Below, piece after piece: positions 17,192 to 26,629 of a stretch of 64,000 nucleotides of DNA; the stretch's first letter is position 1, and every line of letters begins with the position of its first letter. The DNA lies in the NCBI RefSeq assembly GCF_003795145.1, contig NZ_CP027786.1, forward strand, positions 1 to 64,000, given 5' to 3'. A program made the translations under genes and the position numbers. Under the pieces are notes generated by a model, which was not told the DNA's origin, ran no database searches, and worked only from the letters and a program-made list of their open reading frames with translations. This DNA is from Tetragenococcus koreensis. Its GTDB lineage: Bacteria; Bacillota; Bacilli; Lactobacillales; Enterococcaceae.

Positions 17192-17833
17192 TTAAGCATG
17201 GTCTGCTAGGTTTTCAATTTCCACTACTTTAAAATCTTTACTTTCTAAGTGACTAATGACTGAATCTAACGTTTGTTTAGTGGTATTTGACGCTAAGGTA
17301 ATCATTGTCCGACGAATAAATTCGTCTTTGTCGATATCAAGTGTGATGCAGCTAGCGATATTACTATATTTTGAAATAATCTTTGTCATGTTTGCCAAAT
17401 CGCCTTGTTTACCCGTGGACGCGATGGTTAATACATAACTTCCTTTGTCGACATTCCAAGATTGTGAAAGCATATTTAGTAAAGAACTGTGTGTCAATAT
17501 GCCGTAGAAATAGTTGTCTTCATCAAGAACTGCTATATAGGGAAGTTCCTTGATGGTAAAAAAGACCTGGAAGAAGGAAGAATTGATATGAATAAATTTG
17601 GTGGCATTTTTTAACAAATTTGTCACTGGTAAAGACATATCTCCGCCATTGGCTTTATGACGATAGATGTGCATTTTGTAAATATTGCCACGGAAAATTT
17701 TGCCGCTTTCGTCTAATATAGGTACGCAGCGAAAGCCTGAATCTTCTAGAATTTGCAACGCTTCTGCTAATGTATTATTTTCTGTTACTGTGGTTAAATC
17801 TTGCTTTTTATATACCATTGTTTTTAATAGCAT
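17192..17833 (-). CDS. CBS-ACT domain protein, c-di-AMP-binding candidate
   Basis: 213 residues. Two CBS motifs occupy ~1-130 (TLAEALQILEDSGFRCVPILDE and LPYIAVLDEDNYFYGILT), followed by an ACT-like domain ~135-205 (YVLTIASTGKQGDLANMTKII). This arrangement is that of the Listeria CbpA group, CBS proteins that bind cyclic di-AMP; binding here is an inference from family. It lies alone between a bidirectional terminator and the rpmG promoter. Together with the DarA-like protein at 30040 it suggests c-di-AMP signalling in this organism. Confidence 0.7.
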   Translation of the reverse strand: MLLKTMVYKKQDLTTVTENNTLAEALQILEDSGFRCVPILDESGKIFRGNIYKMHIYRHKANGGDMSLPVTNLLKNATKFIHINSSFFQVFFTIKELPYIAVLDEDNYFYGILTHSSLLNMLSQSWNVDKGSYVLTIASTGKQGDLANMTKIISKYSNIASCITLDIDKDEFIRRTMITLASNTTKQTLDSVISHLESKDFKVVEIENLADHA

Positions 17834-17906
17834 ATAACCGCCTCCTCACTTTTTCTTTGTACTTTACTATAATACCATAGATTAATGAAAAAACTTATCA
17901 ACTTTT

Positions 17907-17935
17907 TTGACACTATAGGGAATTCGTGATAACGT
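17907..17935 (+). promoter_or_regulatory. Putative promoter of rpmG-secE
   Basis: TTGACA (17907-17912), 17-base spacer, TAACGT (17930-17935), about 35 bases upstream of the rpmG start codon. The -10 box is a weak match. Confidence 0.45.
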
Positions 17936-17975
17936 AACTATGCTTAAGTGTAATTGGAAACTAGGAGGCAATGAA

Positions 17976-18128
17976 ATGAGCGGGAAAAAAGCAGGACTTG
18001 CTTGTTCAGTATGTGGCTCACGTAATTATACAAAGTCAACCAGTGAAGGAAAAAGTGGACAACGGTTAGAAACCAAAAAATATTGTAAGTATTGCAATAA
18101 ACACACGTTACATAAAGAAACTAAATAA
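17976..18128 (+). CDS. rpmG: Ribosomal protein L33 (zinc-binding form)
   Basis: 50 residues, starting at ATG 17976 behind AGGAGG; an earlier in-frame region has no ribosome-binding site. Two cysteine pairs, CSVC and CKYC, form the zinc-ribbon of the C+ type L33, in contrast to zinc-free paralogues used in zinc limitation. The order rpmG-secE-nusG is the usual one in Firmicutes. Confidence 0.95.
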   Translation: MSGKKAGLACSVCGSRNYTKSTSEGKSGQRLETKKYCKYCNKHTLHKETK

Positions 18129-18162
18129 GTGGTAAATGGTCTATTTTACAAGGAGGATATAG

Positions 18163-18333
18163 ATGAAATTTCTACGCAGTGTAAAAGATGAAATGAAAAA
18201 AGTGACTTGGCCAAGCGGCAAACGATTGCGCAGAGACACACTTGTAGTTATCGAAATGTCTTTAATTTTTACTGTCCTTTTTTACATTATGGATACAGGT
18301 ATTCAAACTTTATTTGCTTGGATACTACAATAG
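18163..18333 (+). CDS. secE: Preprotein translocase subunit SecE
   Basis: 56 residues starting MKFLRSVKDEMKKVTWPSGK behind AAGGAGG. The VTWPS motif followed by a basic stretch and one membrane segment (VIEMSLIFTVLFYIMDTGIQ) is the minimal single-span Gram-positive SecE. It clamps SecY in the SecYEG channel. It lies between rpmG and nusG as in other Firmicutes. Confidence 0.96.
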   Translation: MKFLRSVKDEMKKVTWPSGKRLRRDTLVVIEMSLIFTVLFYIMDTGIQTLFAWILQ

Positions 18334-18459
18334 CCTTTTTGTATTTTTAAATATAAGGCACTAGCGAAACTTTCAGAAGGATGCTATAATACACATGAGA
18401 AAAACTTCGAGGAGGACTTGAGGTTTTTTTATTTTACAAAAGTAAAGGGAGCCGAAAAA

Positions 18460-19005
18460 ATGGAATCTTTTGAAAAAAGATGGTATGTGCTTCATACGTA
18501 TTCTGGTTACGAAAATAGAGTAAAAATTAACTTAGAATCACGGGCACAGAGTATGAAAATGGACGATTACATTTTTCGTGTAGTTGTACCAGAAGAAAAA
18601 GAAACAGAAGTCAAAAATGGAAAAGAAAAAGAAGTTGTCCATAAAACATTTCCAGGTTATGTACTAGTTGAAATGGTAATGACCGATGAATCTTGGTATA
18701 TCGTACGAAATACACCTGGTGTAACAGGCTTTGTGGGTTCCCATGGAGCAGGAAGTAAGCCAGCGCCACTATTACCTGAAGAAATTAACTCGATTTTACA
18801 TTCACTTGGCATGAGCACCAGAACTGTTGAATTGAAAGTTGAAAACGGGGAAACTGTGAAGATTATTGAAGGAGCTTTTTCTGGCTTGGAAGGTCAAGTA
18901 GCAGAAATTGATGAAGAAAAACAAAAATTAAAAGTAAATATTGATATGTTCGGCCGTGAAACGAGTACCGAACTTGATTTTGATCAAGTAGATAAAATTG
19001 ATTAA
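18460..19005 (+). CDS. nusG: Transcription antitermination/termination factor NusG
   Basis: 181 residues from ATG 18460; a frame extension upstream to 18418 has no ribosome-binding site. The NGN domain (WYVLHTYSGYENRVKINLES...FPGYVLVEMVM...VRNTPGVTGFVG) is followed by the KOW domain (VKIIEGAFSGLEGQVAEID). NusG binds RNA polymerase and affects pausing and termination, and links transcription to translation. A -10 box TATAAT with TG extension at 18385-18390 provides an own promoter besides read-through from secE. Confidence 0.97.
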   Translation: MESFEKRWYVLHTYSGYENRVKINLESRAQSMKMDDYIFRVVVPEEKETEVKNGKEKEVVHKTFPGYVLVEMVMTDESWYIVRNTPGVTGFVGSHGAGSKPAPLLPEEINSILHSLGMSTRTVELKVENGETVKIIEGAFSGLEGQVAEIDEEKQKLKVNIDMFGRETSTELDFDQVDKID

Positions 19006-19012
19006 TAAACGG

Positions 19013-19049
19013 AAACCAGCGTCGCTTTATTGAGCGATGCTGGTTTTTT
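19013..19049 (+). terminator. Terminator after nusG
   Basis: Stem AAACCAGC-TCGCT / AGCGA-GCTGGTTT followed by a T run. Confidence 0.9.
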
Positions 19050-19137
19050 ATAAGAAATAAACAAATCTGACTGTTTAATGACTGAACTGAAGAAGTAGGG
19101 CGCAACTCTGATCTTGTCAGTATACTTAAAAATGGTA

Positions 19138-19168
19138 AAAAAAGAACAGTTCATGATGAACTGCTCTA
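19138..19168 (-). terminator. Terminator of the lipoprotein hydrolase gene
   Basis: On the minus strand CAGTTC / GAACTG forms a hairpin followed by a T run. Confidence 0.75.
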
Positions 19169-19195
19169 TAAAAAACTAAAATTAAAAGAACTTAT

Positions 19196-20098
19196 TTATT
19201 CCCATAAGAATTGTGCAATCTGCTGATTAATCTGGCCATTTTCATGGAGCATGCTATGGCGTGCATTTTGGCCATGAACAACAGAGTAATCCACATCAAA
19301 CCCATTTGCTTTTAATAGCGAATAAATTGATAAGGCACTAGATAAAGGCACCGTACCGTCAGTGTACTCTGTTTTGTTTAATTGCCCTGCAATCAATAAA
19401 ATGGGTGTATCCTTTGAAATTTGCGGCGTCAATGCTTCAAAATCTTGATATCTTTCACCAACGCTATCTGGACCATCTGTTAATAAATCTTCAAGTGATT
19501 GATGGTCGCTTGTGTTAATGAAATCGTTAAAAGGAGCACCTAATGCAACAAAATTTTCAATTTTTGGTAAGGTATCTTCTTGACTATAATTTCCCATATA
19601 TCTATATGAACTAACGCCGCCCATTGAGTGACCCACTAAGTTAACTTTATCTATTTGATAGGTATCTTTTAAGAAACTTAGCGTATTTTTAATCCACTCA
19701 GTTTGGTTCCATTCATCGCTTACGTTATCTTCAAAAATGACTTGTATAATGGGATTTGTTTTTTCACCGCTTAATTCTCCCTGCGTGTCTAGCGAGCCAT
19801 CTGGATGGACGGTCACGACCATTTCACGTTGGGCGACATTTTCTTGTTCCATATGATTAATCATCGATTTAAAGGAATTTGTGGTTCCTTGGTAGCCGTG
19901 AATAAATAATGTAGGTGTTGCTGATTTTTTTAGTGCTGGCTCTGAATGTTCAGTTGACTTGGTTTTATTAGTGGTAGTTGTAGTAGTACCAGAGTCACTA
20001 GTTTGCGATTCTTGTTGCGCTTGAGCGCCATTTGAGCTTTGGCAGCCGACTAACAAGAAAGCCAATACCAAGCTAATGGAAAACAAAACTTTTTTCAT
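19196..20098 (-). CDS. Surface lipoprotein alpha/beta hydrolase (DUF915-type)
   Basis: 300 residues. The N-terminus is a lipoprotein signal peptide with lipobox LLVGC (Cys19), followed by a Ser/Thr/Gln-rich linker (~20-60). The hydrolase domain has the oxyanion-loop sequence TLFIHGYQG, the nucleophile elbow GHSMGG and a late histidine in VHGQNARHS. This matches the cell-surface hydrolase family common in lactobacilli and enterococci. It is anchored outside the membrane; the substrate is unknown, probably an ester. It stands alone between nusG and the L11 operon. Confidence 0.85.
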   Translation of the reverse strand: MKKVLFSISLVLAFLLVGCQSSNGAQAQQESQTSDSGTTTTTTNKTKSTEHSEPALKKSATPTLFIHGYQGTTNSFKSMINHMEQENVAQREMVVTVHPDGSLDTQGELSGEKTNPIIQVIFEDNVSDEWNQTEWIKNTLSFLKDTYQIDKVNLVGHSMGGVSSYRYMGNYSQEDTLPKIENFVALGAPFNDFINTSDHQSLEDLLTDGPDSVGERYQDFEALTPQISKDTPILLIAGQLNKTEYTDGTVPLSSALSIYSLLKANGFDVDYSVVHGQNARHSMLHENGQINQQIAQFLWE

Positions 20099-20195
20099 TT
20101 CCGTACTCCTTAAGTTGCTTTTGATTCATTATAGTATTATCTTGGAAAAAATCAAAACAAAACAATGAATCGTTGAGAAAAATTAAGGAAAAACC

Positions 20196-20223
20196 TTGCA
20201 ATGAAACTCATTTTTGGTATAAT
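20196..20223 (+). promoter_or_regulatory. Promoter of rplK-rplA
   Basis: TTGCAA (20196-20201), 16-base spacer, TATAAT (20218-20223). It leaves a ~100-base leader before rplK. Confidence 0.8.
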
Positions 20224-20254
20224 GTCAGGAGTGTGCAATAGCAATAAGTATCGT

Positions 20255-20328
20255 TGCACATGGTAAGAGTGGGAGGAGAAATTTTGATCTCCAATTAACC
20301 ACATCACGGACTTAAGGAGGTATGTCTC
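20255..20328 (+). promoter_or_regulatory. rplK leader with L1-binding-site-like element
   Basis: The leader contains GTGGGAGG at about 20269-20277, then AACCACATCA at about 20297-20307, just before AAGGAGG. The same two blocks recur before rplA, and GTGG can pair with CCAC. In many bacteria L1 represses this operon by binding such a site in the mRNA. That this copy is the operator is inferred from the repetition. Confidence 0.5.
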
Positions 20329-20751
20329 GTGGCAAAGAAAGTTGAAAAAATCGTCAAATTGCAAATTCCTGCAGGTAAAGCAACACCAGCTCCACCAGTA
20401 GGTCCAGCATTAGGACAAGCAGGAATTAACATTATGGGTTTTACCAAAGAATTTAACGCTCGTACAGCTGATCAAGCAGGTATGATTATTCCAGTTGTGA
20501 TCTCTGTATATGAAGATCGTTCATTTACCTTTGTTACTAAAACACCACCTGCTGCAGTATTGTTGAAAAAAGCAGCAAATGTTGATAAAGGCTCAGGCGA
20601 ACCAAACAAAAACAAAGTAGCTAAAGTTAGCAGCGACCAAGTAAAAGAAATCGCTGAAACGAAAATGGAAGACCTAAACGCAGCAGACGTTGAATCAGCT
20701 ATGCGCATGGTTGAAGGAACTGCGCGAAGCATGGGGATTACTGTAGAATAA
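20329..20751 (+). CDS. rplK: Ribosomal protein L11
   Basis: 140 residues from a GTG start behind AAGGAGG. The N-terminal [25 protein letters not shown] is the L11 proline-rich loop region at the GTPase-associated centre and the C-terminal part ([12 protein letters not shown]-like end, here [13 protein letters not shown]) is the rRNA-binding domain. First gene of the rplK-rplA operon. Confidence 0.98.
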   Translation: MAKKVEKIVKLQIPAGKATPAPPVGPALGQAGINIMGFTKEFNARTADQAGMIIPVVISVYEDRSFTFVTKTPPAAVLLKKAANVDKGSGEPNKNKVAKVSSDQVKEIAETKMEDLNAADVESAMRMVEGTARSMGITVE

Positions 20752-20796
20752 TTTGTATCCCTGAAAGTAGCTTCTCAGTTGGCTCTATGTTGAAAA

Positions 20797-20852
20797 ATAT
20801 GGAACACGTGGGAGGTTCTACCGTTATAACCACATCAAGGAGGAATCACATA
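20797..20852 (+). promoter_or_regulatory. rplA leader with second L1-binding-site-like element
   Basis: Between rplK and rplA the blocks GTGGGAGG (about 20809-20816) and AACCACATCA (about 20829-20838) precede the AAGGAGG of rplA, repeating the arrangement in the rplK leader. This suggests a second target for L1 autoregulation in the same transcript. Confidence 0.45.
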
Positions 20853-21542
20853 ATGGCTAAAAAAAGCAAAAAAATGCAAGCAGCATTAGAAAAAGTTGAT
20901 ACAACAAAAGCTTATTCAGTTGAAGACGCTGTAGCATTGGCAAAAGATACAAATATTGCAAAATTTGATGCAACACTTGAAGTTGCTTATCGTTTAAATG
21001 TTGATCCCAAAAAAGCTGATCAACAAATTCGCGGAGCAGTTGTTTTGCCAAATGGTACTGGAAAAACACAAACTGTTTTAGTATTTGCTAAAGGCGATAA
21101 AGCAAAAGAAGCTGAAGAAGCTGGCGCTGATTACGTTGGCGAAGGCGACTTAGCTGATAAAATTCAAGGCGGCTGGTTTGACTTTGACGTTGTAGTAGCA
21201 ACGCCAGATATGATGGCACAAGTTGGGAAATTAGGCCGTGTCTTAGGCCCTAAAGGCTTAATGCCAAACCCTAAAACAGGAACTGTTACTATGGATGTAG
21301 CAAAAGCTGTTGAAGAAGTCAAAGCAGGTAAAGTTACTTATCGTGTGGACCGTAATGGAAACATTCATGTTCCAATCGGAAAAGCATCATTTGATAATGA
21401 ACAACTAGTAGAAAACTTCAAAACAATTCATGATGTAGTAGAAAAAGCTAAACCATCAGCATCCAAAGGTATTTACATGCAAAATATCACTGTAACAACA
21501 ACGTTTGGCCCTGGTATTCATGTAGATGCATCATCATTTTAA
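20853..21542 (+). CDS. rplA: Ribosomal protein L1
   Basis: 229 residues starting [15 protein letters not shown] at ATG 20853, eight bases from AAGGAGG; the frame opens earlier but without a ribosome-binding site. The signature [18 protein letters not shown] is intact. L1 forms the L1 stalk of the large subunit and usually represses its own operon by binding the mRNA; see the two leader elements. Confidence 0.98.
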   Translation: MAKKSKKMQAALEKVDTTKAYSVEDAVALAKDTNIAKFDATLEVAYRLNVDPKKADQQIRGAVVLPNGTGKTQTVLVFAKGDKAKEAEEAGADYVGEGDLADKIQGGWFDFDVVVATPDMMAQVGKLGRVLGPKGLMPNPKTGTVTMDVAKAVEEVKAGKVTYRVDRNGNIHVPIGKASFDNEQLVENFKTIHDVVEKAKPSASKGIYMQNITVTTTFGPGIHVDASSF

Positions 21543-21570
21543 GAATTAAATAAATAAAAAATATTGACGC

Positions 21571-21717
21571 AAACACCTTTTCTATGGTAAGGTGTTTGAC
21601 GTTAATACTTAAATATACCGAAGACAGTAGGTGACTTAAGTCGTAAATCCTACCGAGGACTTTTATTGATATTTGTCAATAGACCCTCTATGTCTGCGGT
21701 GGCATAGAGTTTTTTTA
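21571..21717 (+). promoter_or_regulatory. L10 leader with attenuator terminator
   Basis: The rplJ leader has a hairpin CAAACACCTT/AAGGTGTTTG at 21571-21598, then a region with ACCGAAGACAGTAGG...CCTACCGAGGAC as in L10(L12)4-binding leaders, and finally CTCTATG/CATAGAG (21686-21709) followed by a run of T. The last is a rho-independent terminator ahead of the gene, so L10-L12 excess can stop transcription. The leader family is known in Firmicutes; the detailed fold was not computed. Confidence 0.75.
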
Positions 21718-21761
21718 TTGTAAAAAAACTCTTCCATCAAAATCAGGAGGTGAACGAAAAA

Positions 21762-22265
21762 ATGAGTGAAGCAGCTATTGCAAAAAAAGCAGAAATCGTT
21801 ACCCAAGTTGCACAACAATTCAATGCAGCTGAATCAGTTGTATTTGTGGATTATCGTGGCTTGACGGTAGATGAAGATACACGTTTACGTAAACAATTGC
21901 GTGACGAAAAAGTTGAAATGCACGTAATTAAAAATTCTATTCTTGTCCGTGCAGCTAAAGAAGCTGGTTTAGACGGATTAGAAGAAGTTTTTACAGGACC
22001 AACAGCAGTTGCTTTTAGTAATGACGATGTAGTTGCTCCGGCGAAAATTATCGATGAATTTTCAAAAGAAGCAAAAGCGTTAGAGATTAAGGGCGGCGTT
22101 ATTGAAAGTAGAGTTGCTACATTGGATGAAGTTAAATCTTTGGCAAAACTGCCAGACCGCGAAGGACTTCTATCAATGTTGTTATCTGTATTGCAAGCTC
22201 CTGTACGCAACGTGGCTTACGGACTTAATGCAGTTATTGAAAAGAACGAAGAAGATGCTGCTTAA
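21762..22265 (+). CDS. rplJ: Ribosomal protein L10
   Basis: 167 residues from ATG 21762 behind AGGAGGTG; an alternative start four codons upstream overlaps the ribosome-binding site. The N-terminal region [19 protein letters not shown] and the central [11 protein letters not shown] are typical of L10, which anchors the L12 dimers on the ribosome. It is followed by rplL after 44 bases. Confidence 0.97.
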   Translation: MSEAAIAKKAEIVTQVAQQFNAAESVVFVDYRGLTVDEDTRLRKQLRDEKVEMHVIKNSILVRAAKEAGLDGLEEVFTGPTAVAFSNDDVVAPAKIIDEFSKEAKALEIKGGVIESRVATLDEVKSLAKLPDREGLLSMLLSVLQAPVRNVAYGLNAVIEKNEEDAA

Positions 22266-22309
22266 TAGCAACATAAAAAAACTATTTATTATAATGGAGG
22301 AAAACAAAA

Positions 22310-22678
22310 ATGGCATTAAATGTTGAAAACATTGTCGAAGAAATAAAAGGTGCGACAATTTTAGAATTAAATGATTTAGTTAAAGCTATTGAAGAAGAAT
22401 TTGGTGTATCTGCTGCAGCACCAGTTGCAGCTGCTTCTGCTGGTGAAAGTGAAGAAGCTGAAGAACAAACTGAATTTACTGTAGAACTTAGTGATGTTGG
22501 CGGACAAAAAGTGAAAGTCATCAAAGCAGTACGTGAAGCAACTGGCCTAGGCTTGAAAGAAGCTAAAGCTGTTGTTGATGGCGCTCCTGCACCAGTTAAA
22601 GAAGGCGTATCTAAAGAAGAAGCTGATAGTTTGAAAGCTGCTTTAGAAGAAGCTGGCGCTTCTGTAGAAGTAAAATAG
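22310..22678 (+). CDS. rplL: Ribosomal protein L7/L12
   Basis: 122 residues. The N-terminal dimerisation domain, an Ala-rich hinge ([16 protein letters not shown]) and the conserved C-terminal domain ([20 protein letters not shown]) are all present. L12 recruits translation GTPases. Start ATG follows GGAGG. Confidence 0.98.
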   Translation: MALNVENIVEEIKGATILELNDLVKAIEEEFGVSAAAPVAAASAGESEEAEEQTEFTVELSDVGGQKVKVIKAVREATGLGLKEAKAVVDGAPAPVKEGVSKEEADSLKAALEEAGASVEVK

Positions 22679-22694
22679 TCAGTAAAATGATAGT

Positions 22695-22731
22695 AAGCTA
22701 AGAAATCTTGTTATTAGATTTCTTAGCTTTT
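22695..22731 (+). terminator. Terminator after rplL
   Basis: Perfect stem AAGCTAAGAAATCT/AGATTTCTTAGCTT with T run. Confidence 0.93.
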
Positions 22732-22936
22732 TTTATTTTTTAGAAATTAGTGTAAAACAATGCTTTTTCGGTTGCTTAAAATGAAATATTTTTAGCTTCA
22801 AATCAATAACCAAATATCATTTCTTTGATAGTAAAAAATACCCTACAAAAATAAAAAACGTAATTCTTTTCTTTTTATATGTGTAAGGTGTAGGATAAAC
22901 TGTGAAAGAAGTTAATAAGCATTGGAGGAATTGTTG

Positions 22937-23566
22937 ATGAAAATCGCAGTTGTAGCAGCAAACGGTAAAGCAGGAAAATTAATTACAAATGAAGCTGTCA
23001 AACGTAACCATGACGTGACCGCGATTGTACGCCATAAAAATCAAACAGAGGCTCCACAAGTTTTACAAAAAGATCTTTATGATTTAACAGCTCAAGATTT
23101 AAAAAGTTTTGATATAGTGGTCGATGCTTTTGGTGTTTGGGACCCTGCAGATATGGATTTACATGAAAGCTCGCTGATGCACTTAGTAGATTGCCTGAGT
23201 GGTACGAACACCCAATTATTTATTGTAGGTGGTGCTGGCAGTTTATATGTAGATGCTGAACATAAAAAACAATTGAAAGATACCCCTGATTTTCCCAAAG
23301 AAGCACGACCGGTCGCAGTTGGAATGGGTAAAGCTTTAGAACGTTTAAAAGATCGTAGTGATGTGCAATGGATTTATGTTAGCCCAGCGGCAAGTTTTGA
23401 ATCTGATGGAGTAAAGACAGACGATTATACGATTGCTAGTAACGAGTATGTGGAAAACAATGAAGGTGAAAGTAAGATTAGCTATAGTGATTACGCTACT
23501 GGTTTTGTCGATGCGATCGAGTCAGGAAAATATAACCAAGTGCAAATTTCTATTTATCAAAATTAA
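22937..23566 (+). CDS. NAD(P)-binding SDR-like oxidoreductase (YwnB-type)
   Basis: 209 residues from ATG 22937 behind TTGGAGGA. The N-terminal VVAANGKAGKLITNEA is a Rossmann dinucleotide-binding motif of the atypical short-chain dehydrogenase (NmrA-like) group; the rest matches the YwnB/NAD(P)H-binding family in length and pattern. The substrate is unknown. The ~240 bases between it and rplL hold no gene. A convergent terminator separates it from the PTS gene. Confidence 0.75.
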   Translation: MKIAVVAANGKAGKLITNEAVKRNHDVTAIVRHKNQTEAPQVLQKDLYDLTAQDLKSFDIVVDAFGVWDPADMDLHESSLMHLVDCLSGTNTQLFIVGGAGSLYVDAEHKKQLKDTPDFPKEARPVAVGMGKALERLKDRSDVQWIYVSPAASFESDGVKTDDYTIASNEYVENNEGESKISYSDYATGFVDAIESGKYNQVQISIYQN

Positions 23567-23600
23567 TTTTACGTGATCCACAATTTAATCATTGATCAAA

Positions 23601-23655
23601 AAAATATGACAGAATTCGAGTTATTTTTAACATCGTCTTCTATCATATTTTTTTA
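23601..23655. terminator. Bidirectional terminator
   Basis: AAATATGA-AGAA pairs with TTCT-TCATATTT, flanked by A and T runs, between convergent genes. Confidence 0.75.
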
Positions 23656-23686
23656 ATTTTATTTTGTAATAATAAAGGAACCTCTA

Positions 23687-25027
23687 CTATTTTTGTTGTT
23701 GAGCATACAGTTTATTATCATACATTTTAAAGAATGGATAATAAATGAGAATAGAAACGGCCAAATTAATAAAGGCAATTAGAACACCACGAAAATCGCC
23801 TCCGGTCCCCAAAAAGGCGCCCATTCCAACAGGAGAAATCCAAGGTATACCGGAGATGATTTTATTGACCAAACCTACTGAAGCAGCAAAATATGAAATA
23901 GTTACATTAATAATAGGTGTTAATATAAACGGGATCATCAAATAAGGATTATAAACAATGGGAGCGCCAAAAATAACTGGTTCATTGATATTAAACAGAC
24001 CTGGTAAAATCGCTGCTTTTCCTAGTACTTTTAATTGATCCGATTTGGCATTAAAAACCATCAGCAAAACCAGACCTAATGTGCTGCCAGCGCCGCCTAG
24101 AAAAATATACATATTGACAAAGTCGCCGGCGAAAATATTGTTAGCCCCGTTAATATTTTCGGTTAGAGCTACCAGCAAAATAGGATTAATAAAGCTGTTT
24201 TTGATAATAGCAGTACCATGCACTCCTACCACCCATAGTAAGTGAATCAGTAACATAATGACAACAATTCCTAGCCAAGAACCTGTCAATCCTTTTACGA
24301 ACTCAAAAGGCTGGGTTAAAATCGCATGTAAATCGGTATGGAAAAAAGCTAAAATCCCATTAATGATGACCATAGTAAATGCGATGAAAATGGCTGGTAT
24401 TAAAGAAGCAAATGCTTTACTAACTCCGTCAGGTACGCCTTCAGGCATACGAATGGTAATATTTTTTACTATACATAAGCGATAAATCTGTACCGCTAAA
24501 ATGGCTGTTAAAATCCCAATAAAAATACCCACACCACTAAAACGTGTAACCCAGCTATCAAGCGCTACGCCGTTATAGATAATTGACTCTTCAGCATTAT
24601 TTTGCAGCAATTGGGCTTGTCCGTTTTGAATATCAACTTGAACAATCGTTAATAAAAATGCGAATAATCCTAAAATTGCACCGACAAAACTACTCATTTG
24701 TTTAGCAGTATCTTGACGATAGCTTTCCGTTAAATAAAAAGCCGTAGCCAAAGCATAAAATATTGCAATCGAGTCAATCGACATTGTTGTAACCACGCTG
24801 TAAAGCGGGGACAACTTCAGCACCGTTTGCTCAAAAAACGGCGCTAATGGAGGAATAATTTGTGGTAAATTATTAATAATTAAAAAAATTGAGCCAACGA
24901 TAGTAAATGGGACGGTTACCACCCCAGCTTGCATGATCGCTTGTATAACGCGCAAGTTAGCTAGCTTATTTAGCGGTGGCATAAGTTTGTTTTCTAGAAA
25001 GTTAAACACTGTATTCATTACTCTCAT
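23687..25027 (-). CDS. PTS lactose/cellobiose-family EIIC permease
   Basis: 446 residues, about ten hydrophobic segments. The sequence LWVVGVHGTAIIKN and the NINEPVIFGAPIVYNP loop are signatures of the EIIC of the Lac/cellobiose family (CelB-like), which transports and, with EIIB, phosphorylates beta-glucosides or diacetylchitobiose. It is translationally coupled by an ATGA overlap to the upstream 6-phospho-glycosidase gene. No EIIA or EIIB is adjacent, so these must be supplied from another locus. Confidence 0.92.
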   Translation of the reverse strand: MRVMNTVFNFLENKLMPPLNKLANLRVIQAIMQAGVVTVPFTIVGSIFLIINNLPQIIPPLAPFFEQTVLKLSPLYSVVTTMSIDSIAIFYALATAFYLTESYRQDTAKQMSSFVGAILGLFAFLLTIVQVDIQNGQAQLLQNNAEESIIYNGVALDSWVTRFSGVGIFIGILTAILAVQIYRLCIVKNITIRMPEGVPDGVSKAFASLIPAIFIAFTMVIINGILAFFHTDLHAILTQPFEFVKGLTGSWLGIVVIMLLIHLLWVVGVHGTAIIKNSFINPILLVALTENINGANNIFAGDFVNMYIFLGGAGSTLGLVLLMVFNAKSDQLKVLGKAAILPGLFNINEPVIFGAPIVYNPYLMIPFILTPIINVTISYFAASVGLVNKIISGIPWISPVGMGAFLGTGGDFRGVLIAFINLAVSILIYYPFFKMYDNKLYAQQQK

Positions 25028-26424
25028 CTTCTTTCCGGTGGAATCTCATTGGTTTGAATTAATTTTTGATACCAATAAAAGCTGTCTTTTTTATAACGCG
25101 CAAGTTGTTTTAGCTCTTTTTCTGTCCGATCCACGTAAATAAAACCATAGCGTTTACTAATGCCTTCATGGACGCTAATCAAGTCGATCGCTGACCATGG
25201 ACTGTAGCCAAATAAATCAACGCCTGCTTCGATAGCTTCTAAGCACTGTTCAATGTGCTGTTTTAGATAATCAATGCGATAAGGATCGTGAACCTTCCCA
25301 TCTTCCGTTAAATCATCTTTGGCCCCTAAGCCATTTTCAGTGATAATGATAGGCAGGTGATAGCGATCATAGAGCGTTTGTAAAGTGGTTTTAAAGCCAT
25401 CTGGATCAATCGTCCAATTAAATTGGTTTTTCTTTAGATAAGGATTAGTGACTCCTTTATAAAAACCCCAATCCATGATGTCTTCACTTTGTTGATCACT
25501 AATTCCTTCAGTCATGTTATTTTTATCAGTAGGTTTTTCTACAGTTACAGTCGTATAAAAATTCATGGCAATAAAGTCAGGAAAGTTCTCTTTCATTAGA
25601 GCCTCATCGCCTGGAGCAAAAGTGATCGTGACGCCTTTTTGTTTTAAATAATCGCTAAAGACTGCATTGTAACGACCAAAACAGGAAAAATCGAGATATG
25701 CCCAGTTTCTGACGCTATTGAAATATAAAGATGCTTGATTATCTAGTGGTTTACTGGTGGCTGGATAAACAAGGGAAATATTCGGTACTGGACCAATTTG
25801 ACCATTTTCTACCAGTTCGTGACAGAGTTTAAAAGCATATTTTTCGGCAATCATCAAATGATGAAATTGCTGATATTTTTCGTCTATGGGAATTTGTTTT
25901 CCTAGGATTTTTTGATCGACTAATAACATCACGTTAGGTTCATTAATCGTTAACCAATATTTCACTTGCTGTCCATAGGCTTTAAAGACTGTTATGGCAT
26001 AGTCTTTAAAAGCGTCAACAGTTTCTCGGTTAGACCAGCCGCCGATCTCTTCCAGAGTTTGTGGTAAGTCAAAGTGATTAAGCGTGATAATTGGTTGAAT
26101 GTTGTGTTGCAAGCATTCGTTAATGACGTCTTGATAATGATCTAATCCTGCTTGATTGACTTCTCCTCGGCCATTAGGGAAAATGCGCGCCCAAGAAATC
26201 GAGAAACGAAAAATTTGAACGCCTAATTCTGCTAGTAATTGGATATCTTCTTTATAGTGATGATAATGGTCACTTGCTATCGTAAAATCAGCGATTTCGT
26301 GGTTATCGCGTACTCTAGTATCTTGGACGGTTAATCCTTTACCATCACTTTTATAAGCGCCTTCTGTTTGGTGAGCGCTGATTGACGCTCCCCATAAAAA
26401 ATCATTGGGAAATTTATGTGGCAT
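25024..26424 (-). CDS. 6-phospho-beta-glucosidase (glycoside hydrolase family 1)
   Basis: 466 residues. The acid/base TINEPNV (near 165) and nucleophile IITENGLG (near 358) motifs of family 1 are present, plus the N-terminal FPNDFLWGASISAHQTEGAY. The C-terminal region (SVHEGISKRYGFIYVD) resembles enzymes acting on 6-phosphoglucosides. It hydrolyses the phosphorylated disaccharide imported by the neighbouring EIIC. First gene of a two-gene minus-strand operon. The 200 bases upstream hold no gene and include the dnaX promoter region on the other strand. Confidence 0.93.
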   Translation of the reverse strand: MPHKFPNDFLWGASISAHQTEGAYKSDGKGLTVQDTRVRDNHEIADFTIASDHYHHYKEDIQLLAELGVQIFRFSISWARIFPNGRGEVNQAGLDHYQDVINECLQHNIQPIITLNHFDLPQTLEEIGGWSNRETVDAFKDYAITVFKAYGQQVKYWLTINEPNVMLLVDQKILGKQIPIDEKYQQFHHLMIAEKYAFKLCHELVENGQIGPVPNISLVYPATSKPLDNQASLYFNSVRNWAYLDFSCFGRYNAVFSDYLKQKGVTITFAPGDEALMKENFPDFIAMNFYTTVTVEKPTDKNNMTEGISDQQSEDIMDWGFYKGVTNPYLKKNQFNWTIDPDGFKTTLQTLYDRYHLPIIITENGLGAKDDLTEDGKVHDPYRIDYLKQHIEQCLEAIEAGVDLFGYSPWSAIDLISVHEGISKRYGFIYVDRTEKELKQLARYKKDSFYWYQKLIQTNEIPPERR

Positions 26425-26629
26425 AAAAATTCTCCTTTACAAATTAAAATCTTATTACTAAGTATACTAATTTCTAGCAATAAATTCGAGAGTAGCCACT
26501 TAAAAATTTGCACAAAACTGGGAGTTAAAGATTTAAAAAAGATCGGAGGGGATTTGTTTAAATTGTAGTTTTTTTAGGCAAAGTTGCGTATAATAGAAGG
26601 TAGCGAATTTTGAAAAGAGGTGGCAAAAA

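Noticed and set aside
23687-26424. Complete cellobiose PTS operon
   Set aside because: Only EIIC and the glycosidase are present; no EIIA or EIIB gene lies nearby.
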